Below, one piece after another: positions 37,836-49,056 of a DNA stretch of 64,000 bases. This DNA is from Hirundichthys speculiger (Eukaryota > Chordata > Actinopteri > Beloniformes > Exocoetidae), in contig JAGFBZ010002332.1 in the NCBI GenBank assembly GCA_018398805.1, positions 251,001 through 315,000 on the forward strand. Reading direction: 5' to 3'. The notes beneath the pieces are model-generated. The model was not told the origin of the DNA, did no database searches, and saw only the letters and a list, made by a program, of their open reading frames with translations. The position numbers and the translations under genes were made by a program. Within the stretch, counting starts at the first letter, position 1. Every line of letters starts with the position of its first letter.

Positions 37836-38560
37836 TAGAGGGGTGTCCAAACTTTTTTTCAAAACGGGCCACATTTAATAATGTGAAAATGCCCAAGGAC
37901 CACCCATTCTGCCAGACATTCCTTGAATCATTAAAGATGAATAAAAATACATTGTTTTATAGAAATTGTATTTCAAATGTTTCCGTTTTCATTTCTTTAC
38001 ATGGGAATGTAGATACCTTTGTTCACTTTTATACAGATTGGTGTGGATAACCCACTTCGTTCTCCATCCGTAAGGAATTTACTCCATGATAGTGTCATAT
38101 CCTCAATCGCTGAACAAACAGAAACTAATAAATCTGTTCCTCTTGTTTGGTCCTTAAGGGTCCGGAGGTCAAGTAGCTCCTCAGTTACATCCATGTCATC
38201 GTCAACTCCTCTAAAAAAAAAAATCAGTATCTGAGCAGTGTCAGATGCATCTGTGCTTTCATCGCAGGCTAATGAAAAAGAAAGTCTAAATCTATTCCCT
38301 TGGCCGTCAACTGTTTTTCAATATCTGATGGCTTGTCTGTTCATCTCTGCCTGGCTCATAAACCTGCAGCACGGAGAATTAAAAACACTCGCTTCTTCAT
38401 GGGTCAAATGTTCTCTGCAATTTTCATGATGCAGTCTTTGATAAATTCATCTTCTCCGAAAGATTTTTCTGTATTTGGCGATAAGCATCACTACCTCTTG
38501 GCTCGCCTTTGCGGCACTTTCATTTGACTCTCAGACAGCTTCCAGCCGCTTAACCTTCTC
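37836..38560 (-). pseudogene. hAT transposase fragment (GTF2IRD2/ZBED-like) with one terminus
   Basis: The terminus near 37836-37856 reads GAGGGGTGTCCAAACTTTTT, a hAT-type end, followed by a GGGCCACATTT block. On the minus strand, upstream of it, are the transposase pieces in order. First VVMLIAKYRKIF and EFIKDCIMKIAENI (38490-38400), then DIEKQLTAKGIDL (about 38320-38290), ACDESTDASDTAQILIF (about 38270-38220), and MDVTEELLDLRTLKDQTRG and SVCSAIEDMTLSWSKF (38194-38060). These match the central RNase H-like catalytic region of hAT transposases. An A/T run at 38211-38222 shifts the frame, and several stops are present. The opposite terminus was not found. Confidence 0.8.
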
Positions 38561-39440
38561 GGCGCAGTCACCGTTTGATAGGTAGTGTCTTTTTACTTTC
38601 AATTCCTTATACGCATTCAAAAGCAAACCGAATTGTTTTGTTTCAGTGAGGATATATTGCATTTTCAACCTGTCCTGGAAGCAGCGGCCCCTCACAGTCT
38701 ACTTTCCTTTTAATCTGCAGTTGCCGTCTCAGAAATCTGCCGGAGGAGGTCACAGCAGGGCTCATGCAGTCAGAGGGCGGCAACAGAATGCTGATGGCGC
38801 CATTCGGTGACACAGAAAACTGCATTTTGTACACGAGCGATATGCATATTCTATTTGACAACGCTAGCGGTCCATAAATTATACATTATATGTCAGAGGC
38901 TGCAGGCCACTTCCATGTTGCCTTCTTGTATGCGGTTGTAGTTTTGACTTTGGGTCACCATTGTGCCTCCAAGCGGAGGCCTCAGGTGTCACCCATGATG
39001 TCCACGTAGTACTGAAGGAAGAAACATGCACAGCACAGCTGGTTGTTTACATGAACGGAAACGTGATGAAACTGCAAGCATGTCCCAGGCCTGAGGGTGA
39101 ATGGGACCTCCCCTACTGACACGGCACGCTTCGCTGTTCTTGAGCTCTGCAACAATAAGCTTTAGCTTGTGAGGACCTGCATTACATTATGACAACAACA
39201 CATCACACATCAATGCTAAGGAGCTAGTAGCTGGCCCACCATTTCAGCAGATTCATCATGGCACTGATGCCATAGGAAACCGGAGGACTAGCTTGGTGGA
39301 AGTGAGGAAGATAAAAAAGATGGCAAAGCAAAAAATTAATAAAAATAAAGCCAATATTTCTGTAGAACCTTTCAAATTCCAAGTTCTGAATTTCTTAAAG
39401 AACTGGAACATTTAGCTGTGTTGAGACTAAAACCCTGTGT
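38561..39440. other. Stretch without recognised gene; possibly remaining hAT interior
   Basis: Up to about 38880 this may belong to the N-terminal or 5' part of the adjacent hAT element, but I see no matching motif. The rest is unremarkable. Confidence 0.3.
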
Positions 39441-39448
39441 GATTGTAG

Positions 39449-40401
39449 CAAGGTTATTATCGTTAACAAAAACGAATGAAATAACGAAAACTAGAATTGA
39501 AAAACCATATTTGTTAACTGAAATAAAATTAAAATGAGTTTTTTAAAAAACGATAACTAACTGAAACTGTATTATGTGTTTATAAAACGAACTAAAATTA
39601 ACTATAAAAATGTCAAGAACGTCCTTCGTTTTCGTGTTTGTAATTTTTTTCCTCATAAATGTTTAAAATCTATTAACTTCGCTCTGCCGTATGACAACAA
39701 CCATTAAAAAAAAAAAAAGAAAAACCTAAAGCAGTTATGGCTGCGGCAAAAGTTGGGAGAAAGCGGCACAGTCCTATTTGGGATTTATTGACTATGACTG
39801 TGTTAATGATAAAAATAAGTGCCTTGTTGTAGAAGCAGGTGATACAATGTGTGGAATACTTCTGAAGGAGAAAAAAACCCACAAATCTGAAAGTCCATTT
39901 GAAAAGCTCGCACAAGAAGGCTAACCAAGACTACCTTGATAAGTTAGCCTAAGCTAGCCCCCTGGAAAGAGAAGCTACAGCTGCAGGCCAGTCAGCGTTG
40001 GGAAGGAACGGGAGAAAACAGCAACTATAATGGACTGTTTCCACCGGCGACCAAATAGCTGCTGGTCAGTAAATACGCAGGAACACCACACGCGGGAAGA
40101 TGGATTGATAAATATGTTTATTGAGACCGGAATGTAAACACGACTATGTGATTCGATAGTCTTCAAAAAGTTCAGTGCTTCACTCGAACCAAAATTACAA
40201 CCCTAATTTATAAAATAGAACTAAAACTAACACTGAAACTAATAAAAAACTAAATTAAAACTAAGTATTTCAAAACAAAAACAAATAAAAACTAGCAAAA
40301 CTGCTCTAAAAATGAATTAAAACTAACTGAATTTGGAAAAACTAAACTAAAAACTAAATAAAAACTAAAACTAATGGAAAATCCAAAACTATTATAACCT
40401 T
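39449..40401 (+). mobile_element. hAT element with remnant of the transposase N-terminus
   Basis: Termini: left CAAGGTTATTATCGTTAACA; right, reverse complement AAGGTTATAATAGTTTTGGA. Octamers GATTGTAG (39441-39448) and GACTGTAG (40402-40409) match at 7 of 8. AACTAAAA-type motifs fill both subterminal regions. The interior keeps a piece of coding sequence (see 39737-39924), so this is an internal-deletion derivative of an autonomous hAT transposon. Confidence 0.82.
39737..39924 (+). pseudogene. BED-type zinc finger remnant of hAT transposase
   Basis: An ATG at 39737 opens MAAAKVGRKRHSPIWDL. One base out of frame, it continues as DYDCVNDKNKCLV, then DTMCGILLKEKKTHKSE and a stop at 39922. The pattern S-x-x-W-x-x-F/L then Cys...Cys then His resembles the BED finger that binds transposon ends at the N-terminus of hAT transposases. 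A +1 shift after WDL and truncation of the second His part make it non-functional. The assignment is by motif only. Confidence 0.5.
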
Positions 40402-40410
40402 GACTGTAGG

Positions 40411-41060
40411 ATGCTATTATGAGGCGTGCGCTCTGCCTTTGCATACTTCTAGAGGACGCATGTCTATTTGTAGAGATACAGCATGTAGAATACATGCATT
40501 AGTTGTGCAGCTAACTACTCTGATATATTAAAAAGTGGGATTCCGCTAACCATGGCTAGATTGTAAATATCAACCTAAAACTGGCTGCTATGAACAGAGC
40601 TGTAAAGAAATGGTTGGAAATTGGAGCTTTTGTACTCTCTCTTGATAGTATTTTGACATGGTGCACATATCTCATGGAAGCCCCTTGAGTCAACTCAGCC
40701 TGTTTAGCATTCCTAACTACACTTTCTTAGCAAACTGATTGTAGGATTATTAAAAAAAAAAAGGCAAATCAAAACCTCATTTTGTCTGCCAAAGTTAACT
40801 CTGTGGTTCACTCCTTTTGCTTTCTTACAGAAATGTTTACATGGAAGGAACACTTTTCATTTTGCTCTCCAAAGTTCAATTCGCAATAAATATTTATGCG
40901 TGATGCATTTTGAACACAAGTCCTGAAGCTAAAACAGAAGGTTTCGTCCAAAATAAGTGAAGGGATTTCTGAAAATAGGGTGTAGAGTGTAAAGCCAAGT
41001 GAAAAAGAGAAAAGCCCCTTTGGCAACTAAATACCCAGCCAACATTTGATTGTGGACCCC
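40411..41060. other. Stretch without recognised gene or repeat
   Basis: AT-rich, A-run at 40751-40762; nothing else recognised. Confidence 0.4.
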
Positions 41061-41560
41061 TCTGGGCTCTCTAGTTTCAGATCTGGCAGTTCTCAATTTA
41101 AATGTAATTTCAGTAGGAACATCAGGAAAGAGGTTGAATGGAAAGATTTAACCAGAATGAATGTAAAGTACTAGTTAGCACCATAGCTCACAACAAGATC
41201 TACATCTCTGATGGGCCACCTCAGTTAGCCAAGCATTGGCTTGTCAGGGGTCCCGGTGGTGCTTGATTGGAGCTCCACCAGTTCCCTGTTTCAGCTCTGG
41301 CAGCACTTGTTTCAAATATTATTTCAGTAGTGGCATCAGGAATGAGGAATGGGTGAACAGATTTGACCGGAGTGAATGTAAAATAACATTAATTACATCG
41401 TAGCCAGGTGCTCACAGAGCAGTGTAGGACCTAAAGGTCACATCAGTTAGTCCAGCATCAGGTTGTCATGGGTCCCTTGATTGGAGCTCCGCCGCTACAT
41501 ACTACCAGTATTTCAAATGTAATTTTGGTAGCGGCTTCAGGAACGTTGTAAGGTAAATGA
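41061..41560. repeat. Degenerate tandem repeat, about 200-214 bp period, 2.5 copies
   Basis: The blocks TTTCAGATCTGGCAG / TTTCAGCTCTGGCAG and TTAAATGTAATTTCAGTAG / TTCAAATATTATTTCAGTAG / TTCAAATGTAATTTTGGTAG recur near 41100, 41314 and 41515. Between them recur GACCGGAGTGAATGTAAA, CATCAGTTAG, GCAT(T/C)(G/A)G(C/G)TTGTCA(G/T)GGGTCCC and TTGATTGGAGCTCC. The copies differ widely, so the array is old. I recognise no family. Confidence 0.75.
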
Positions 41561-43473
41561 TTAATTACCTGTCATTGGATGAGCAAGAGCTAATCGATTT
41601 CCCCATTTCTGAATAAACTTGAGGTTCGGGTGGAGTCTGTCTTGGGAAGATGGCAACCTTCACCAAAAAGAATTTCTCAGTCTGAGATGAACTGTTTAAA
41701 GTACATCCTGGTGTTTTAATCTTTGATTCATTTAAACCATTGTGTTATTTGTTTTGCAGTAATATAGATTTCATGGTCCGTGACCCCCATGTTGCGCTGT
41801 CACCCATTTGTGCGACAAAGAGTGCAATACAAGAATTTTATTCCCATTGAAAAAAGTACAGTCCTAAATGAGTTTCTAAATGTCTAAGGGAGAAAAAAAA
41901 AATGTTAAAAGGAAAGCAGAGGAAGATCATTCATCTGATGTGACAGAGAGAATTATAAGGTATAATATTTAACAAGCTTTTCACACACTATTTCTCGTGT
42001 CATTCATCCACCCCAGCTTGATATCCCCAGCTAGCTATTTCATTGCACTTAGGGACTGGGAACATTATCATTATGTCTTTGCGCTGTACTCCTCAAGGCT
42101 ATACAAAGTCTTTTTTTTTTTTTCCTCTTTTCTTTTACTACTCCCAGTTCATTCATTCTCCCTGGCCCTTGTTAATTAAAATGCTGAATGGCACACTTTA
42201 GGTTGCAACACAAAATTTTGTTGTTTGACCTTTTCTTTTTGCCAATATGTGGTGCTGCGGGAGTATGACGAGGTGATGAATGGATGATGTACTATCTGAG
42301 CTGATGGGCCTCTTTGGAAAAAATTAATGAGAACACAGTAAGCAAGAGAGGAGAAAAGAGGGAGGGTCTGTTTTTTTTTTTCTTGCCTTTGTTTCAAGCT
42401 TGCTTTTCTCTCCAAGGATTATGTATATACTGTATCTTGTGTCTAATGTAGTTATTCATTGTGTGAACACTTGGGACTGTTAGATAAAAGATACCATTGC
42501 GGGACAAAAAAAAAATAAATTAGGAAAGAGACTGAATGCTAAAAGATAGAAATAGCTTGACAGAGACAGGTGCAGTGATAAACATCACGGATGTCATCTA
42601 TTTTCCCTTCATTAATGCTAATGTCTGTCACGCCCCGTTTGTGCAAATCAAATATGTAAACCGTGACACAAAAAAAATCAATGTTTCTGAAATGAGTAGT
42701 TGTCAGAAACTGTCATTTGCGGTGCCTCGTCCCACAAAACAAAGTCTCTCATGCAATTAGTGCCAATGAGCTGAATGCCAAACAGCATGCAGCTAAAAGC
42801 AGGGATTGCGCCGAATCCCAAACTGATTGTTGAATCAACTGATTTCCTTCTGCCTGTCCTTCCACTCTTCTTATCCTTCGTTCTGTCAGCAAGAGCTACC
42901 CAAATGAGAAGCCAAAATGGATAAAATCTATTATCTGCTGCAAATTAGTCAAGCCTTCTTGACTGTCTCATGAGTCATTACTGCAAAGGTGAAAATGATT
43001 CTCCAGTAGATTAACACATCTTCCTGAAATGTAATAAATGGTGCTTAGCCTCAATGATGACCACATGCGCTGTAGATGAAGACTTTCATTGAAGGCCCAA
43101 TAGATATGTATGGCAAGTAGCAGTTTCTGTCACTAATGTGCAATACTGGATGAAGCCCAGAGTATACTCGAATTAGACAGCGCTTTAATGGATGCTCCTG
43201 GAGACTACTTGATGTTTTATAGCTACCGTCTCCATCTGGCTAAATGGACCATTTCAGTTAGGGGTTAAATGAGGATCTGTGGTTTCAGGGTTCCCGTTAC
43301 TTGCAGCATGCACGCCAGAGTATCTATGGGAACTGGCAAATATATACAGATGCCTACTTTTGAAAGGAAATCAATGTGACTGATAGTTGATGAAATTTTA
43401 TCAGAAGTATTGTGCTCCAGTTTCTGTTTAGTTATTACATTAATGTGGAAATAAAATGAACATATCTTAAAAA
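41561..43473. other. Stretch without recognised gene or mobile element
   Basis: T-run at 42110-42123 and A-runs at 41888-41899 and 42506-42516. The part from about 42540 to 43250 is even in composition with no repeat signature, a possible place for conserved noncoding sequence, but unproven. Confidence 0.35.
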
Positions 43474-43628
43474 GTATATATTAGGGCAGTCAAAGTTAAC
43501 ATGTTAATAACACGGTAACGCAAATTCTGTTTAACGGCAATATTTTTTACCGCGAGATTAACACACACGTTTCTGTAAATATGACCCTCGGCCAATAAGT
43601 GTATTTACAGTCAACGTGTGGGACAGAC

Positions 43629-43736
43629 ATGGCGACAGAAAAAGGTCTTATGAACGGTAAGTTTAGCTTTAAGGTGCTGCCAGATGGGTCTGTTGACAAG
43701 AAAAAGGTTATTTATGTTTTTGTCGCTGTGAATTGA
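43629..43736 (+). pseudogene. hAT (ZBED-like) transposase N-terminal remnant
   Basis: ATG-initiated frame MATEKGLMNGKFSFKVLPDG then SVDKKKVIYVFVAVN and stop. It resembles the N-terminal leader of fish ZBED-like hAT transposases, where KFxF...VDKxKVxCxxC precedes the BED finger. Here Cys residues are replaced or lost (VIYVFV), so the finger is destroyed. Scattered further pieces (KTLKEQR-like near 43930) may be later coding sequence. Confidence 0.5.
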
Positions 43737-44127
43737 GTTACCACCACAGGACGCGGTAAAGTTAGTTTCACATCCAAACATTTGCCTGTTGTTTTTTTTT
43801 TTCTATAAACTTTAATAGCGTCATGAAAACGGCACCGATTTCATCCAGGTTGGTATCATTTTGTAGATATAAGTATGCCAGACATTTCACAAGCATCATC
43901 AACCCTCGAATTTCAGTGAGTGTGGCTAAAACTCTCAAGGAACAGCGCTGAATGTCTTTCTGAGTACCTCGCTGCTGACGTGGAGTTTAGGGACCATCAG
44001 CAAATTACTGTGGTCAAGCAGCAGCCCCAACAAAATACACTAAGAAGCTGATGAATTAAGCCCCCAAAAAGTATGTCAGCATTGGTGGACTTCTGGTTTT
44101 CAAAATAAAGGCTTGAAAAAACAAATA

Positions 44128-44195
44128 AAGCAGATCCCCATGACCCTGTATAAGACAAAACGGGTATAGATGATGGATGGATGGATAGATGGTTA
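44128..44195 (+). repeat. LINE/SINE tail with (GGAT)n nested in the hAT element
   Basis: GCAGATCCCCATGACCCTGT followed by ACGGGTATAGATGATGGATG and further GGAT repeats matches the last part of the tail at 25863-26024. Only the terminal ~70 bp are present. Confidence 0.75.
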
Positions 44196-44309
44196 AACAG
44201 AACATTAAGAAAGATGCGATTAATATGCGATTAATCACGAGTTAACTATGAAAATTTTGCGATTAATCGCGATTTTAAAAAAAATCGACTGACAGTCCTT
44301 AGTATATAT

Positions 44310-46307
44310 AAATGCATACTTTTTTGTGCTTAATAGTATATTTTTGGGAGTCTAAAGTTACTACCAAATTAAAAAAAACTCCAGCATGGCATAACCCTGC
44401 TAATTTATTTGGGTCCTTCCAGGTCTGAAAGTATGGAATTCAATGAGTTATTCAAATTTGCAGGGTACTCAGTCATCCATAGGTTATCTGAAGATGGACG
44501 ATGCCACATTAACAAAAATTTTCCTTTTTCCAACCCTGGTTAATCCAAATATGGATGAGTGGGCAGAACAAACAAGACCAACAGCTGGTTGGAACATACC
44601 CACCAATCTTTAGTTACCACAAACTAGGTTTTTGAACTTGGCTCATTCTAGCCTATGATGGAATCTACTTTTACCTCACATTGTTTCTGATTGAATCTGT
44701 CCATTTATGCTAATTTTCCATACTACTAGTGACACAACCTTAGAGTACATAGTTTAACAAGTAAAACTATTTTATAGTAACCAGGGATCTAGTGAGTGGG
44801 CACTGATTTATGACATAGGCAATGTATTAACCTTACTAGGGAACAAGCTAAACAGGTTAACTTGAATCTGAAAGCATTTTCAAAATCCATTCTTGTCTGC
44901 CCATGTGCCCACTTTATCAAGAATGTGTCTAGTGGGTACATGAATCGGCAAAATTTCTCTAAAAGCTTTCTACATCAATGGACTGCAGTAAATCAAGTGA
45001 GAATGGTCGCACCAGGAGTGCCCTGAAGTGACCATGTCTCTCCGCCAGAGATGCGTGTCACGTGTATTTTGGCACTTGGCTTCTGTTAGGTTGCATCAGT
45101 TTTCATACAGGGGTGGGAGGAACCCTGAGAATGGCCCAGAGAATCCAGTTAAGTTTCAAAATTTAAAAAAAACCAGTGGGCTCCGACTCGTACATTGACA
45201 TGATGCTAGTGGAGGCTGTGTGTAAACAGTTCAGAGGTATAATGCATAATTCTAGAAAGATCAAGACGAGGTGAGATACACGTCTTTATATGATCTCCTA
45301 AACCTTTGGATAAACTCATGACCTCTAACAAATCCAGCCTCACAGACGGCTTGCCGGCGCTCCGCTCTGAATCGTTGCCTGCGGCACTTGGGTTCGTTAG
45401 GGTTACAAACCACCGGGCTATTGGTGTTCTGTTTGACTCTGGCATAAGTGCAAATTAGGCATGAAGAATAGCGATGTGAACACATAATACTAACATTCAT
45501 ACTTTTTCAGATTTCTTTTTCAAAATTTGCTCAGATAAATTACGATAAAAGTTAATCAAAAATAAACCATAAAATTCAATGAAAAAGAGAGAGCCTGCTG
45601 AAAATGTTCACAGTACTTTTTTTTTCTTTAAAACAAACAAAAATTCCATCCAAATTGCAAATATATTCTCAGTGAATAAATAAGTTTTCTGTCTGAAATG
45701 GAAAGTCTACTGAAGTTCATTTGACAAGCCTGTTGTAAGGTTTAATGCAATTCCTCCAAACAATGATTAGATCTGCACTGAGTAAGGAATAAAAATCCAG
45801 GTTTTATTGAAGAGAAATTATTGCCAAGCGAAAGCAAAAGAGATGGGAGCCATTGCTGATTCCAGAGGCTCATTCACCACAGATACAGTTACTTTTGCTG
45901 GGGGCTTTTTTAGTACTTAAAAGCTTTGATGAACAACTTATTCATCTGGTCTTCGGGTTGTTGGGTTTACATTACACATATTCAGGAAACAGTGGTTATC
46001 TCAAGACAGATAACAAATTAAAGTTTGGCTGCTGGAGGACAACACAATGGTGTATTTGTCTTTGGGGAGGTTTGAGAGAAAAAGATGTCTGAAAATAGGA
46101 ATGATGTAATACTGTGCTCTTACTTCTTGATCTATGTTCTAACCTGCTATTGTGATTTATTCAGTTTGCAGTATTTCCTCTTTTGGGGAGAGCATGAGCT
46201 GTGAGTAAGTCTCCTTCAGTGGACTCGTGGCCCTAAAAACTCACCCATTAATGACCATGTTGACCTTCAGCAGTGCTGATCAATGGCTAGACTTGGCAAT
46301 CAATAAA
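44310..46307. other. Stretch without recognised gene or mobile element
   Basis: No supported exon. A CpG-richer patch at 45330-45430 stands out from the AT-rich surroundings, and its minus strand has an open frame (45206-45445) without recognisable domains. T-run at 45619-45627. Confidence 0.35.
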
Positions 46308-48271
46308 TATGCTCTTAGATCCAGAGATATTTGGACAGTTTTTTATGATTTTGAGTTTATCCATGACAACTTCAATGGATTTAAAGTGTCAAGTTTCAGC
46401 TGTGATGAAAGAGATTTCACAAAATGGCGTATTTACCATTTATAAAATAGAACTATGTGGCTCAAAAGTATTGGGACAATTGACTGAAAAGGCACAGGCC
46501 ATTCCCTGGTTGATATCAGGTATCGAGTTTTACAGCCGTTTGGCTGGAGCTACCAATTTGAAGACCAAAAAGATGGATTTCAAGTACAGGAGACCATTAT
46601 TAGACTAAGCAATTGGGTACATTCTTATAAAAGAAATCAAGCATTGGTGAAATCAACACATCAAAGAGTCTGGAAGGTGATAGAAGATAAATAAAGTGGA
46701 TGATCCCAGAATAATTTTCTAGGTGGAAAAAAAGGGAAAAAAACCCCTTCACAATCAAAAATACTCCAGAGAAGGTATATCCTTGTAGAAATCTAAAATC
46801 AAAAGGTGCCTTCATAAATGTCACTATGGAGGGTTTACAGCACGGTGCAAACTACTGGTAATGTTTAAGAAGAGGAACTCCAGATTGAATTTGCAGAGAA
46901 GAAAAAAGCTTGAAACCAAGAATAACTTGCATCAAAATGATGTGAAGATAAAAGCATAGAGAAGTAAAGGAACAGCTCATGATCCAAAGTGTACCACATC
47001 ATGTTTTAGACATGGTGGAGGAGGTGTGATGTAGAGGTCTTCACGGGTCCATTTTCATGGAACCGAACCTGAAGGGACCTGTGAAAATTCAACCCAAAAC
47101 CAACCCAACCCGAGCTATTATACTAAATCTGGGGGTCAAAACCCGAATGGACCCGCAATATTTGGACCTGGAACTGACCCGACCCGAGTCTTTAGTTTCC
47201 GACCATGAACCAAACCGAGTTACCCGAATTGAACCGAGACAATACAGCCCATAGTTGCTCATGTTAAAAGTTGTCTAGCGTTGAATAAAACTTGATTTTC
47301 TTACCTAAAGTTGTCTTCTTCTACCCGGTTCGGTTGCTACATAGGCTACATGATGTAAACAACAATAAATCCACGTCGTTATTTTCTTTGTGGATACATA
47401 TGCTATTGTAGCAACTGCTAACGCTAATAGCCTACACCGGTCAGGATGTGTTGTGAATATGTTCTCTCATCCAGCATTGTCATGTTGGTGATCCGTTGTG
47501 CTTAACAGCTGCCGGGCAAACCGCTAATAACATGCTTATTAATTAATGATCATTTAACTGCCTCGAGTCCTGACATTGGCTGTCACCGCCAATATCTTGC
47601 CCTCTCTCGAGTAAATGCAGACCCAGCCTGTCAAAGAGCACCGACCGGACCCGAGACTAACTGTACCAATTGTGACCCAAATCCGGAGTCACATCTTGTG
47701 AATGGACCCGAGACCTCATTCGGGTTGGGTTGGAACCTGGGGTTTTCGGGTTGTTCCGAAGACCTCTAGTGTGATGCCAATGGAAGACCCATAGGTAATA
47801 AGATAAATTGTTTAGTGAACTGGGCGATACTCTGTTCACAATCAGCCCAATGCTACAGCATCATGGTGCTTCACAATTGCAGATAGATAATGACACTAAA
47901 CTTACTACAGAAGCATCTGAAGACTTTAAAAGAAAATAAATATTCTTCAGTGGCCAAGTCAGTCACCCCATTGCAACTGATATTTTTCAGTTCCTGAAGA
48001 CATAAAGAAACCACAAACAAGCAGCAACTGAAGGCGGCTGCAGTGAGAACCAACCAGGGAGGAAGCCCATGGAGGAATCTGATGATGTTCATGGGCAGAA
48101 AAAAGCCAAATATTGTCACTTTAGTGTAGTATGGTAAATGCCATATTCCTCAAACTCTTCAGTCAAAGATGATTTGGTGACTTTCTTTCAAATCCATTAT
48201 GGTGCAGTATAAAAAGGGAAAAATTCACAAAAAAGTCTGCCGTTGTCTGAATACTTATTGACTTAGCTGTA
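46308..48271 (+). pseudogene. Tc1-like transposon, decayed, split by a hAT MITE
   Basis: The left end has ATCCAGAGATATTTGGACAG and the right end TGTCTGAATACTTATTGACT followed by TAGCTGTA. These are inverted termini of a common fish Tc1-like element (TA-flanked). Inside, in order, are matches to that family: CTCAAAAGTATTGGGACAAT (46462), GGTGGATGATCCCAGAATAA (46695), GAGGGTTTACAGCACGGTGC (46828), ACAGCTCATGATCCAAAGTG (46972), CATGGTGGAGGAGGTGTGAT (47011), and after the insert CAAACAAGCAGCAACTGAAG (48014). The translated core carries AHDPK and KHGGGGV-type motifs. Many indels destroy the transposase. A 737-bp hAT MITE lies within the KHGGG-V codons. Confidence 0.82.
47032..47768. mobile_element. 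hAT MITE copy 1 (TAGAGGTCTTC family), perfect 8-bp duplication
   Basis: Exact inverted ends TAGAGGTCTTC / GAAGACCTCTA. The octamer GTGTGATG flanks both sides exactly (47024-47031 and 47769-47776). Many GACCCG / CGGGTC motifs lie near both ends, a layout seen in hAT elements as transposase-binding subterminal repeats. No transposase. The interior is shared with the copy at 49672-50450. Confidence 0.95.
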
Positions 48272-49036
48272 TTAAAATTTTATTTTAAACAGGTCACAAG
48301 AGAGCAAGGTCAGCTCACAGGGGCATAATGAACATAAAACGTCTTTATGCTGTATATTGGGGTGTAAGGGAGCTGGTATCTGCAGCACTCAGGAGCAGTT
48401 TCAGGCCTTAGTGTCCATCTGTGTGTATGAACACATATAGCCAGCTCCATGAGGAAAATGTGCACTCTCTTAGTCATGACTGCAGGAAAAACAAGCAATA
48501 TAAACTTTGTCATGTGGTACTTGTGAGAGTTTGACACTGTTTAAGGTTGTTTCTTCTCAGCTTTGCTGGAGGAGGTGAAAGCAAAGTGTGAGGCAGTGGC
48601 TCTTTCCTGGAGGCTGGATGAGTCAGCGTGGACACAGTTAATTCCCAGTTTGAGTTTCAAAGTTTCATTTGTTCATCTGTATAATTTATTTATTCAGCAG
48701 GCACAACTGACCATGACTGTGTGAGAAATTGTCCCACTTCTGTCTTTTTCAGGTGTTCAGAAATAGAAAGCCAGTGAAATGATCAGAGACCAAAGTGAGT
48801 CATAAAATCACATAAAATCATTCTAGCCTGCAATGTGGACCTATAAAGGGATTTTCAATTTTTTTTTCCTTTTAAAAAGGTGAGGTCATAAGAAGTAGGA
48901 TTCAGATAACAAAGGCTTAAAACACATCCTTCTGAACAACTTGCAGTACTCATGGTCTGCAATATACTATTGACAAGTACATAAGAGTCTTGTACAAAAG
49001 CTTGTGCTCGGTAGATTATTTCTTCGTTGTAACAAT
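48272..49036. other. Stretch without recognised gene or repeat
   Basis: Unremarkable AT-rich sequence between two Tc1-like elements; no exon or transposon terminus recognised. Confidence 0.4.
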
Positions 49037-49056
49037 GTATAAATCTTATATTGCTG

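Larger units (their letters stand above)
43482..44301 (+). mobile_element. hAT element with perfect 8-bp duplication and transposase N-terminal remnant
   Basis: The left end TAGGGCAGTCAAAGTTAACA and the reverse-complemented right end TAAGGACTGTCAGTCGATTT are imperfect inverted termini. Subterminal GTTAATAAC / GATTAATCGCGATT motifs follow. The octamer GTATATAT flanks both sides exactly (43474-43481 and 44302-44309). Inside are a short transposase remnant (43629-43736) and a nested LINE/SINE tail (44128-44195). Confidence 0.9.

Noticed and set aside
37210..37896. 228-codon minus-strand open frame
   Set aside because: It spans the end of the TA-flanked MITE, unique sequence and the terminus of a hAT element, so it cannot be one gene; it also has no recognisable domain.
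45206..45500. CpG-richer patch with minus-strand frames considered as an exon
   Set aside because: Two overlapping frames are equally open, no recognisable peptide motif, and no clear splice sites.
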